Source: Algoriphagus winogradskyi (GTDB taxonomy: Bacteria > Bacteroidota > Bacteroidia > Cytophagales > Cyclobacteriaceae). From it: a stretch of DNA of 64,000 nucleotides. Made by a program: the position numbers and the translations under genes. Location: assembly GCF_900182815.1 (NCBI RefSeq), contig NZ_FXUA01000001.1, positions 1,008,609 through 1,072,608 on the forward strand. Direction: 5' to 3'. Positions 8,558 to 15,444 of this stretch are shown piece by piece. Each line of letters starts with the position of its first letter. Within the stretch, counting starts at the first letter, position 1. Below the pieces are notes generated by a model. It saw only the letters and a program-made list of their open reading frames with translations, was not told where the DNA came from and ran no database searches.

Positions 8558-9727
8558 ATGTCATCCTCACAAAAACTAAAACTCGGACTTATCGGTGGCG
8601 GTCCAGGATCTTTTATAGGAGCCATCCATTTGAATGGTGCGTTGATGGACGGAATGTTCGAGCTGGTCGCTGGAGCATTCAGTTCTAACCCTGAGAAATC
8701 TAAACAGCGCGGCGAAGAACTTATGCTAGATCCTGCTAGGGTTTATGCCAGTTACGACGAGATGTTTGCTGGTGAACTAGCACTCCCAGAATCAGAACGC
8801 ATCGATGTCGTCGCCATCGTCACTCCGAACAACGTGCATTTTGACCCAACCGTAAAAGCGCTCAAACATGGCTTCCATGTAGCTTTAGATAAGCCGCTGA
8901 CCTTGAATTACCAGGAAGCCAAAGAACTTTATCACATTGTAAAAGCTTCCGACAAACGATTTTTACTAACCCACACCTATTCTGGCTATCCGATGATCAA
9001 GCAAGCCAAGCAGATGATCGCAGAGGGGAAAATCGGGAAGGTAAGAAAAGTGTACGTGGAATATCCGCAAGGATGGCTTTGGAAACTACTCGAATCGGAG
9101 AACAACAAACAAGCAGAATGGCGTACAGACCCTAAAAGAAATGGAATGGCCGGCTGCATGGGGGATATTGGCACACATGCTTTCCATTTGGCTGAGTATG
9201 TTTCTGGAGAAAAAGTGGCCTCAATCTGTGCCGATTTATACATCAAAGTGGATGGTAGACCTATCGATGATGATGGTGTAGTTTTGATGCGTTTTGAAAA
9301 CGGGGCATCAGGAGTGCTTACCGCTTCGCAAACCGATACTGGTGCGGAAAACAATTTAAGGATACGCGTATATGGAGAGAAAGGTGGCTTGGAATGGCAG
9401 CAGGAGTTAAATAACACACTGATTGCTAGGTGGCCAGATGCTCCAGCTCAAGTTTTGAGAGCAGGCACCGGCTATTTAGGGTCCTTGGCAAACGAAAATA
9501 CCAGAACCCCGGCTGGCCACCCTGAAGGATATGTAGAAGCTTTCGCCAATTTGTATAGAAATTTTGCACGCTGTATCTATGCAGATCGAGCTGGAGAATC
9601 TCCAAAAGCAGAATGGGAAGATTATCCTGGCATAGAAGATGGAATCAGAGGAATGGCTTTTATCGATCATGTATTGAAAAGTAATGAGTCCGATATCAAA
9701 TGGACTCCATTTGTAGTAGAAAAATAA
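8558..9727 (+). CDS. Gfo/Idh/MocA family NAD(P)-dependent oxidoreductase
   Basis: About 389 residues from the ATG at 8558; an in-frame GTG at 8483 would add 25 residues with no resemblance to the family. The N-terminal Rossmann fold has KLGLIGGGPGSFIG, the catalytic-type DKPLTLN motif follows, and GDIGTHAFHLAEY with its Asp/His pair is typical of the C-terminal domain. Such enzymes oxidise or reduce hydroxyl groups of sugars and cyclitols. The neighbourhood (GMC dehydrogenase, DUF1080 hydrolase) suggests reduction of a 3-keto-sugar to the ordinary sugar after uptake. It leads the rightward operon: an isomerase follows 32 bases on, then cytochrome c and DUF1080. Confidence 0.92.
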   Translation: MSSSQKLKLGLIGGGPGSFIGAIHLNGALMDGMFELVAGAFSSNPEKSKQRGEELMLDPARVYASYDEMFAGELALPESERIDVVAIVTPNNVHFDPTVKALKHGFHVALDKPLTLNYQEAKELYHIVKASDKRFLLTHTYSGYPMIKQAKQMIAEGKIGKVRKVYVEYPQGWLWKLLESENNKQAEWRTDPKRNGMAGCMGDIGTHAFHLAEYVSGEKVASICADLYIKVDGRPIDDDGVVLMRFENGASGVLTASQTDTGAENNLRIRVYGEKGGLEWQQELNNTLIARWPDAPAQVLRAGTGYLGSLANENTRTPAGHPEGYVEAFANLYRNFARCIYADRAGESPKAEWEDYPGIEDGIRGMAFIDHVLKSNESDIKWTPFVVEK

Positions 9728-9759
9728 ATTCTTAAACCTAATATTTTAACCTAAAAAAA

Positions 9760-10815
9760 ATGAAGACAATTAAAGGCCCTGCGATTTTTCTCGCACAATT
9801 TATTGACGACAAAGAACCATTCAATAACCTGAAGAACATCTGTAATTACATGGCCGACCTCGGCTATGCTGGCGTTCAGATTCCTTCTTGGGATGGCAGA
9901 ATGATGGATTTACAAAAAGCCGCTGAAAGCAAAACCTATGCAGACGAAATTAAAGGTACCGTAGAAGAAGCTGGCTTGCAGATCACAGAGCTTTCCACGC
10001 ACCTTCAGGGGCAATTGGTAGCAGTACATCCTGCATACAATGAATTATTTGACGGTTTTGCGCCTGACAATCTGAAAGGAAATCTACAGGGAAAAACAGA
10101 TTGGGCTGTACAGCAGTTGAAATATGCGGCAAAAGCATCCGAAAATATGGGACTGACCCAGCATGCTACGTTTTCAGGAGCATTGATGTGGCAAACAGTA
10201 TATCCCTGGCCACAAAGACCAGCAGGTTTGGTAGACACCGGTTTTACCGAATTGGCCAAAAGATGGACTCCTATACTTGACGAATTCGACAAACATGGTG
10301 TAGATGTATGCTATGAACTTCACCCAGGGGAAGATTTGCATGATGGAGTAACATTTGAAATGTTTCTAGATAAAGTCAATAATCATAAGCGCGCAAATAT
10401 CCTTTATGACCCAAGTCATTTTGTATTGCAATGCTTGGATTACCTGCAATTCATTGATTTTTACCATGAAAGAATCAAAATGTTCCATGTAAAAGATGCC
10501 GAATTTAACCCAACAGGTAAGCAAGGTGTCTATGGTGGATACCAAGGATGGGTAGAGCGGGCAGGCCGGTTCAGATCTTTAGGAGATGGACAGGTTGATT
10601 TTAGCGGAATTTTTAGCAAACTTTCGCAGTACGATTATGATGGCTGGGCAGTTTTAGAGTGGGAATGTGCCATCAAGCATCCAGAACAAGGAGCTGCGGA
10701 AGGCGCTCCATTCATCGCTTCACATATCATCAACGTAACAGAAAAAGCATTTGATGACTTTGCAGGCCGTGGAGCAGACGAAGAATTCAACAAACGAATC
10801 TTAGGAATCAAATAA
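9760..10815 (+). CDS. Sugar phosphate isomerase/epimerase-like TIM-barrel protein
   Basis: A 351-residue xylose-isomerase-like TIM barrel without a signal peptide, so it should act in the cytoplasm, unlike the two leftward paralogues. Visible motifs are VCYELHPGEDLHDG (a probable metal-ligand Glu), NILYDPSHFVLQ, FHVKDAEF and WAVLEWECA near the C-terminus, which supplies the last acidic ligand. It is longer than the roughly 280-residue family norm because of extra segments around residues 95-140 and 250-270. It lies between the Gfo/Idh enzyme and cytochrome c, consistent with a keto-sugar isomerase or epimerase step; the exact reaction is unknown. Confidence 0.88.
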   Translation: MKTIKGPAIFLAQFIDDKEPFNNLKNICNYMADLGYAGVQIPSWDGRMMDLQKAAESKTYADEIKGTVEEAGLQITELSTHLQGQLVAVHPAYNELFDGFAPDNLKGNLQGKTDWAVQQLKYAAKASENMGLTQHATFSGALMWQTVYPWPQRPAGLVDTGFTELAKRWTPILDEFDKHGVDVCYELHPGEDLHDGVTFEMFLDKVNNHKRANILYDPSHFVLQCLDYLQFIDFYHERIKMFHVKDAEFNPTGKQGVYGGYQGWVERAGRFRSLGDGQVDFSGIFSKLSQYDYDGWAVLEWECAIKHPEQGAAEGAPFIASHIINVTEKAFDDFAGRGADEEFNKRILGIK

Positions 10816-10836
10816 CTCAATTTTAATATCCAACTA

Positions 10837-11268
10837 ATGAAAATCACAAAACCTATAAATCTTGTCTTAGTAGCTCTGGCAGGATTTACATTCGCCTGTG
10901 GCGGAGGAGAAAAAACATCTGAAACCACGTCAACTGCAGAAGTAGAAGCTCCTGAAGCTGCTCCTGAAGTAGAAATGAGCTTGGAAGAAAAATACCAAGA
11001 CGATCCCATCTACATCAAAGGTTTAGCCAAATTGAAGACTTCAGACTGTACCTCATGCCATATGGTAGAGCGTAAAATCGTAGGACCTTCTTACGCAGAT
11101 GTAGCCGCTAAATATGAAAACACTGAAGAAAACATCAATATGCTAGCAGAGAAAGTAATCGCTGGTGGCGTAGGTGTATGGGGAGAAATCCCAATGCCTC
11201 CACACCCAGCTTTGAGCATAGAGGATGCTAAGGATATGGTAGCATACGTTCTACTTTTGAAAAAATAA
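10837..11268 (+). CDS. Lipoprotein c-type cytochrome
   Basis: A 143-residue monohaem cytochrome c. The signal peptide ends in FTFAC (lipobox Cys21), followed by a Ser/Thr/Glu-rich linker to about residue 48. Haem attachment is CTSCH at 71-75, and the distal Met is probably Met120 in EIPMPPHP. It is thus tethered to a membrane facing the periplasm. Placed just upstream of the DUF1080 lipoprotein and near the GMC dehydrogenase, it is the obvious electron acceptor for sugar oxidation. The next gene starts one base after its stop codon. Confidence 0.93.
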   Translation: MKITKPINLVLVALAGFTFACGGGEKTSETTSTAEVEAPEAAPEVEMSLEEKYQDDPIYIKGLAKLKTSDCTSCHMVERKIVGPSYADVAAKYENTEENINMLAEKVIAGGVGVWGEIPMPPHPALSIEDAKDMVAYVLLLKK

Positions 11269-11269
11269 G

Positions 11270-12007
11270 ATGAAGAAAAATTATATCATCGTCACAGCAT
11301 TGGCAGTAATCCTATCTTCATGTTCCAGTGAAAAAACGGTCGAAACTGAGGTAGAAGAAATAACTGTTTCTGAATCTCCAGAAGATGAATGGGTCGATCT
11401 ATTTGCAAACAACGACCTCTCCAACTGGCACAAATACAATGGAGAAGATGCCGGCAATGCTTGGAAAATTGAAAATGGTGAAGTCTATCTCGACGTAGCG
11501 AATATAGACAGAGAAGCGGGAGAAGGTGGAGATCTGGTAAGCAATGAGGAGTACGAGAATTTCCATTTGAAATACGATTGGAAAATCGCTCAGAATGGTA
11601 ACAGTGGCCTTATATTTTATGTTCATGAAGCTCCTGAATATAAGAACACCTATAATACTGGCTTAGAAATGCAAATACTGGATAACAACGGCCATCCTGA
11701 CGCTAAAATCGTCAGCCATAGGGCTGGAGATCTATATGATCTGATCGTAAGCAGTGAAGAGACCGTGAAGCCCTATGGTGAATGGAACTCAGCGGAGATT
11801 ATCTCAAACAATGGTCATCTGGAACTTATTCTAAATGGAACAACTGTGGTGAGCACCACACTATGGACCCCTGAATGGGAAGCTTTGGTCGCTGATAGCA
11901 AATTTAAAAACATGCCTAATTGGGGCACTTTCAAAAAAGGTAAAATAGCACTTCAAGACCATGGAGACTTGGTTCACTTCAAAAATGTGATGATCAAAAA
12001 GCTATAA
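11270..12007 (+). CDS. DUF1080 (3-keto-disaccharide hydrolase family) lipoprotein
   Basis: A 245-residue lipoprotein: ILSSC (Cys18) closes the signal peptide and an acidic linker follows. The rest is a DUF1080 jelly-roll (LamG-like) domain, with DLFANNDLSNWHKYNG near residue 43, WKIENGEVYLD, a SGLIFYVHE strand, GLEMQILDNNGH and IALQDHGDLVHFKNV at the end. Pfam now names this family 3-keto-disaccharide hydrolase, so with the neighbouring dehydrogenase it probably cleaves 3-keto-glycosides outside the cytoplasm. It ends its operon at a strong terminator. Confidence 0.9.
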   Translation: MKKNYIIVTALAVILSSCSSEKTVETEVEEITVSESPEDEWVDLFANNDLSNWHKYNGEDAGNAWKIENGEVYLDVANIDREAGEGGDLVSNEEYENFHLKYDWKIAQNGNSGLIFYVHEAPEYKNTYNTGLEMQILDNNGHPDAKIVSHRAGDLYDLIVSSEETVKPYGEWNSAEIISNNGHLELILNGTTVVSTTLWTPEWEALVADSKFKNMPNWGTFKKGKIALQDHGDLVHFKNVMIKKL

Positions 12008-12010
12008 AGT

Positions 12011-12038
12011 AAAAAGCCTCCTATCGGAGGCTTTTTTC
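12011..12038. terminator. Bidirectional intrinsic terminator
   Basis: AAAAAGCCTCC and GGAGGCTTTTTT form a short-loop hairpin between two converging genes (stops at 12007 and 12042), usable on both strands. Confidence 0.85.
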
Positions 12039-12041
12039 ATA

Positions 12042-12767
12042 TTACAATCTCGTAACATTCTCTTTTTTGATGTAGGCATGTTTGTCTTTCCATTCTACTT
12101 CATACCAGATATCCTTTGAAGATTTGATTCTCACACGATGTCCTGGCTCCACCATATCGACTAATTCTCCGCCCGCTGAAGGCTTAGAGACAATAAAGGT
12201 AGGGCTACTTGTAACAAGCCCTGTCCGAGGCCCATTTAGGAAATTATTAGCACCGAAGATCAGAATGATAAGTAAGATCGTTGGCCAAAACGTTTGAGTT
12301 TTATCAGATTTTCTCCCTGTCACCCAACTTGTAACTATTGAAAAAACAAGAAATACCGCTAGCACTCCTACCATATAATCTTGGTATTCAGTAAGGAAAA
12401 TCATAAACCTTTGACCATCGCTGACCTCATATCCAACCAAAGTACTTTGTCCAGTAAGACTTTTGATTTTAGATATGGCTTGAGGGTTTGGATCTAGGTC
12501 ATAATATTTACTCAGGTAAAGAGTAGCTCGTTCGTTGTCACCAATTCCTTCGGCTATGAAGGCCATTTTCAACAACATTGCGGGTGAATAAATCCCGGAT
12601 TGGAAGTTAGAATCGTAAATTTCCATCGCTTCCTTGTAGCTTCTGGAATTAAACAAAGAATCTGCTTTTTCCAGCGCAATTACATCTGCTTGACAATGAA
12701 TACTTTGTAGAGATATCGATAAAAATATCAAAAGTTTTGTGAGAAAGATTGATTTCACGTTTGGCAT
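12042..12767 (-). CDS. BatE-like TPR and SH3-domain membrane protein
   Basis: A 241-residue protein with a signal peptide (cleavage near SIHCQA, about residue 26), a TPR-like helical region (about 30-105; AIALEKADSLFNSRSYKEA-like repeats), two transmembrane helices (about 133-151 and 163-178) and a C-terminal bacterial SH3 domain (about 190-241, ending YEVEWKDKHAYIKKENVTRL). This order resembles the tail of BatE proteins of Bacteroidota aerotolerance operons, but no batA-D gene is nearby. The role is therefore unknown; cell-envelope association is likely. The tRNA cluster starts 135 bases upstream on the other strand. Confidence 0.75.
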   Translation of the reverse strand: MPNVKSIFLTKLLIFLSISLQSIHCQADVIALEKADSLFNSRSYKEAMEIYDSNFQSGIYSPAMLLKMAFIAEGIGDNERATLYLSKYYDLDPNPQAISKIKSLTGQSTLVGYEVSDGQRFMIFLTEYQDYMVGVLAVFLVFSIVTSWVTGRKSDKTQTFWPTILLIILIFGANNFLNGPRTGLVTSSPTFIVSKPSAGGELVDMVEPGHRVRIKSSKDIWYEVEWKDKHAYIKKENVTRL

Positions 12768-12901
12768 TTAAAATTTGTCCCCTTATTTTTGCAGTCCAAT
12801 TACGACAATGATCTGGCAAAAAGCAAGGCCAAGAAGTCAATTTGAAAGGTTTTAAGTCACCATTTGGTGGTTAAATTTTCTGAAAATTTTCAGGGAAATA
12901 T

Positions 12902-12974
12902 GATTCCGTAGCTCAGCTGGTAGAGCAATACACTTTTAATGTATGGGTCCTGGGTTCGAGCCCCAGCGGGATCA
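12902..12974 (+). tRNA. tRNA-Lys (UUU)
   Basis: Complete cloverleaf. The acceptor GATTCCG pairs with CGGGATC, the anticodon stem-loop is ATACA-CTTTTAA-TGTAT with anticodon TTT, and the T arm contains GGTTCGAGCC-type sequence. No CCA is encoded. It is identical to the copy at 13252. Confidence 0.96.
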
Positions 12975-13041
12975 CTTGATGATATCAAAGAAATTTGATA
13001 AAATCGCAGCTTTAACTTACAAGGAGTTAAAAAGAAAGTTT

Positions 13042-13115
13042 CGGGGTGTAGCGTAGCCCGGTATCGCGCCACATTTGGGATGTGGAGGTCGTAGGTTCGA
13101 ATCCTGCCACCCCGA
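13042..13115 (+). tRNA. tRNA-Pro (UGG)
   Basis: The acceptor CGGGGTG pairs with CACCCCG. The anticodon stem-loop CCACA-TTTGGGA-TGTGG has anticodon TGG, and the T-loop GGTTCGAATCC is present. No encoded CCA. Confidence 0.96.
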
Positions 13116-13128
13116 CTTTATTTATCCA

Positions 13129-13202
13129 GGTCCTGTAGCTCAACTGGATAGAGCAACTGCCTTCTAAGCAGTAGGTTTCAGGTTCGAGTCCTGACAGGAT
13201 CA
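13129..13202 (+). tRNA. tRNA-Arg (UCU)
   Basis: The acceptor GGTCCTG pairs with CAGGATC. The anticodon stem-loop ACTGC-CTTCTAA-GCAGT has anticodon TCT, and the T-loop GGTTCGAGTCC is present. A hairpin terminator follows at once. Confidence 0.96.
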
Positions 13203-13208
13203 CTCTCG

Positions 13209-13240
13209 AAAGCGGAATTACGTTCCGCTTTTTATTTTAT
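13209..13240 (+). terminator. Terminator after tRNA-Arg
   Basis: AAGCGGAA pairs with TTCCGCTT around a 5-base loop and is followed by a T-rich run. It separates the first three tRNA genes from the second tRNA-Lys. Confidence 0.8.
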
Positions 13241-13251
13241 TATTAAGTACC

Positions 13252-13324
13252 GATTCCGTAGCTCAGCTGGTAGAGCAATACACTTTTAATGTATGGGTCC
13301 TGGGTTCGAGCCCCAGCGGGATCA
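13252..13324 (+). tRNA. tRNA-Lys (UUU), second copy
   Basis: Sequence identical over all 73 bases to the tRNA-Lys at 12902-12974, with the same TTT anticodon. It has its own terminator, so it appears to be a separate transcription unit or a read-through product. Confidence 0.96.
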
Positions 13325-13325
13325 C

Positions 13326-13358
13326 AAAAAAGCAGACTAGAAATGGTCTGCTTTTCTT
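13326..13358 (+). terminator. Terminator after tRNA cluster
   Basis: AAAAGCAGAC pairs with GTCTGCTTTT around an 8-base loop directly after the second tRNA-Lys. Confidence 0.85.
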
Positions 13359-13700
13359 ATTTTTAGCCTATCTTTTTATCCTAAGGCTTGCAGTACTACC
13401 TTTTTTTCCTAAAGCATAAACAATTCAGCAACTCACTAAGTTGAATTTCAGTAGATTAACACCCCACCTACCGAATACTCCTATTATTTTCGTAAGTTTT
13501 TAGCTCCAACTTTCATCAAATACATTATACTAGCTATACCTCACGTTTAATATTCGGTGAAATAGGAAGGTTTCATTAAGATTTCAGCCATTTTAAATAG
13601 GTAGTGGTGAATTATCCCATTCCACCAATTTGCTTACCTATTACTAGCTGCAAATTATTTTGTAGCTTATTTATTGAAGACAAATTTACCCTTAGCACTT
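13359..13700. other. Intergenic stretch without recognised gene
   Basis: About 340 AT-rich bases between the tRNA terminator and the PAS protein start. I see no ORF, RNA gene or strong repeat; it presumably holds the promoter of the PAS protein gene. Confidence 0.6.
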
Positions 13701-15188
13701 ATGAACAATAACCCTGACCAATTGTATGCATTTCTGCGATCCATGGGTGACTTTGTGTGGGAAGCTGATATAGATATGCGGCAAATAAACTTCAATAGAA
13801 ATGAAGGGACACACGTTTTAGGTTTTTCGCTTGAAAAATGGGCAGAATCTCCTGGTTTCTGGGAAAGCCGCATACATCCAGACGATATTGGTGTAGTTTT
13901 TCAATACCGTAACTTAAGAAACAACCCAGGCATCATTCATTCATTTGAGTATCGTATGATCAGTGAAGATGGGAATATTAAGTGGGTAAAGGATTCGGTC
14001 GCCTTCACACATGAGGAAGGCAGACTCCCTGTTCTTAGTGGTATAATGAAGGAGACCACTAACTATCAAAGACTAATTGCCATGGAAGAGTTGGAAAAAA
14101 ATGTTTTTCGACTTTACATAGATAATTCCCTCAATGATCTTCTTCTTAGTTACCTCAAAGGATTAGAAACTTTGTTTCCGCAGATGCATTGTTCGGTAAT
14201 GAAAATTAAAAACGGGCATTTATACGACGGTATTGCTCCTTCTTTACCTGAAGACTATATGAAGGCAATTGAGAATCAACTGATCGGTGAGAATGTTGGG
14301 TCATGTGGTTCAGCAGCAGCTTTAAAAAAGCAGGTAATAGTTTCCGATATTTCCACCGACCCTAAGTGGGCTAATTACAGGGAGGCAGCTTTAATTCACG
14401 GATTAAAATCCTGCTGGTCAAACCCGGTCATCAGTACTGAAGGCGAGGTGATGGCCACCCTAGCAATGTACTATCATGAGCCTAAAACGCCCACCGTCGA
14501 CGAACTCCAGGTGATGGAACGCGTGACAGCCTTGTTGCAGATCATTTTAGAGAATAGACAAAAATCAGAAATTATTAGAGAATCCAATTTGCTCATGCTT
14601 CAAAGTCAGGAGTTGGCACATTTTGGTAACTGGAATTGGGATATTGAACACAATATTGTGACATGGTCACCAGCCCTGTACTCCATCTACGGATTGAACA
14701 GACATGAATTCAAAGCCACCTTTGAGGGATACCTTGAATTACTCCACCCTGATGATCGTCCCATGGTTCGTGGGATAATTGAGCATGTATTGAAAACCGG
14801 AGAAGATAGCGAATTTGAAGAAAGGATAATCCGCCCAAATGGAGAGGAAAGATATCTCCGTTCCTGGGCAAAGCAAAAATTGGATCAGAATGGTAAAGTA
14901 ATTGGTTTGATTGGGGCTTGCTTAGACAACACGGAAAAGGTCAAAAGTATGATGTCTATTAAGCAACAAAACAAAAAATTTAGAGACATAGCATGGTTAC
15001 AATCTCATGTTATCCGTGCCCCTCTGGCCCGTATCATGGGGCTTGTAAACTTGATCAAAAACACCCCAACTGATGAATTGAAGCAAGGTGAATTATTGGA
15101 TTTCTTATTAGATTCCGCAAACGAGTTGGATGATCAAATCAGGGTCATTTCACAAAAGGCTGAGATTAGGGATACTGATGAGGAATGA
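13701..15188 (+). CDS. PAS-GAF-PAS sensory protein with HisKA-like tail, no ATPase domain
   Basis: About 495 residues from the ATG at 13701 (an in-frame TTG at 13674 would add nine). The order is a PAS_3-type domain (about 10-115, with SRIHPDDIGVV-like core), a GAF-like domain (about 125-285, with SCGSAAALKKQVIVSDI), a second PAS (about 300-420, with LLHPDDRPMVRGI and the PAC strand) and a C-terminal dimerisation-type helix pair with SHVIRAPLARIMGL, an H-box-like motif. The protein stops there: there is no N, G1 or G2 box, and none is found downstream. It may dimerise with or modulate another kinase. No signal peptide or membrane segment is visible. Confidence 0.82.
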   Translation: MNNNPDQLYAFLRSMGDFVWEADIDMRQINFNRNEGTHVLGFSLEKWAESPGFWESRIHPDDIGVVFQYRNLRNNPGIIHSFEYRMISEDGNIKWVKDSVAFTHEEGRLPVLSGIMKETTNYQRLIAMEELEKNVFRLYIDNSLNDLLLSYLKGLETLFPQMHCSVMKIKNGHLYDGIAPSLPEDYMKAIENQLIGENVGSCGSAAALKKQVIVSDISTDPKWANYREAALIHGLKSCWSNPVISTEGEVMATLAMYYHEPKTPTVDELQVMERVTALLQIILENRQKSEIIRESNLLMLQSQELAHFGNWNWDIEHNIVTWSPALYSIYGLNRHEFKATFEGYLELLHPDDRPMVRGIIEHVLKTGEDSEFEERIIRPNGEERYLRSWAKQKLDQNGKVIGLIGACLDNTEKVKSMMSIKQQNKKFRDIAWLQSHVIRAPLARIMGLVNLIKNTPTDELKQGELLDFLLDSANELDDQIRVISQKAEIRDTDEE

Positions 15189-15444
15189 AAGGCTCTGGTG
15201 CAAAAGTTTCACTGAGCTAAAATTTATTGTTCGTCTAATAAAATGAGCAGACACTCATCTAAAAGTCGTTATCAAATCCACTTTAAGAATAACAAGGTTT
15301 AATCATAAAGAATCAGAGTGACCTAAAGAATACAGACTTGGAACGGTTTGCTGTTCTTTTGTCAAGGCATAATACACCATAAGAGACAATTGCATTCATC
15401 CAATATCGCTTGCGATTCCACCGAAATATGCTGATTGTTGGAAC

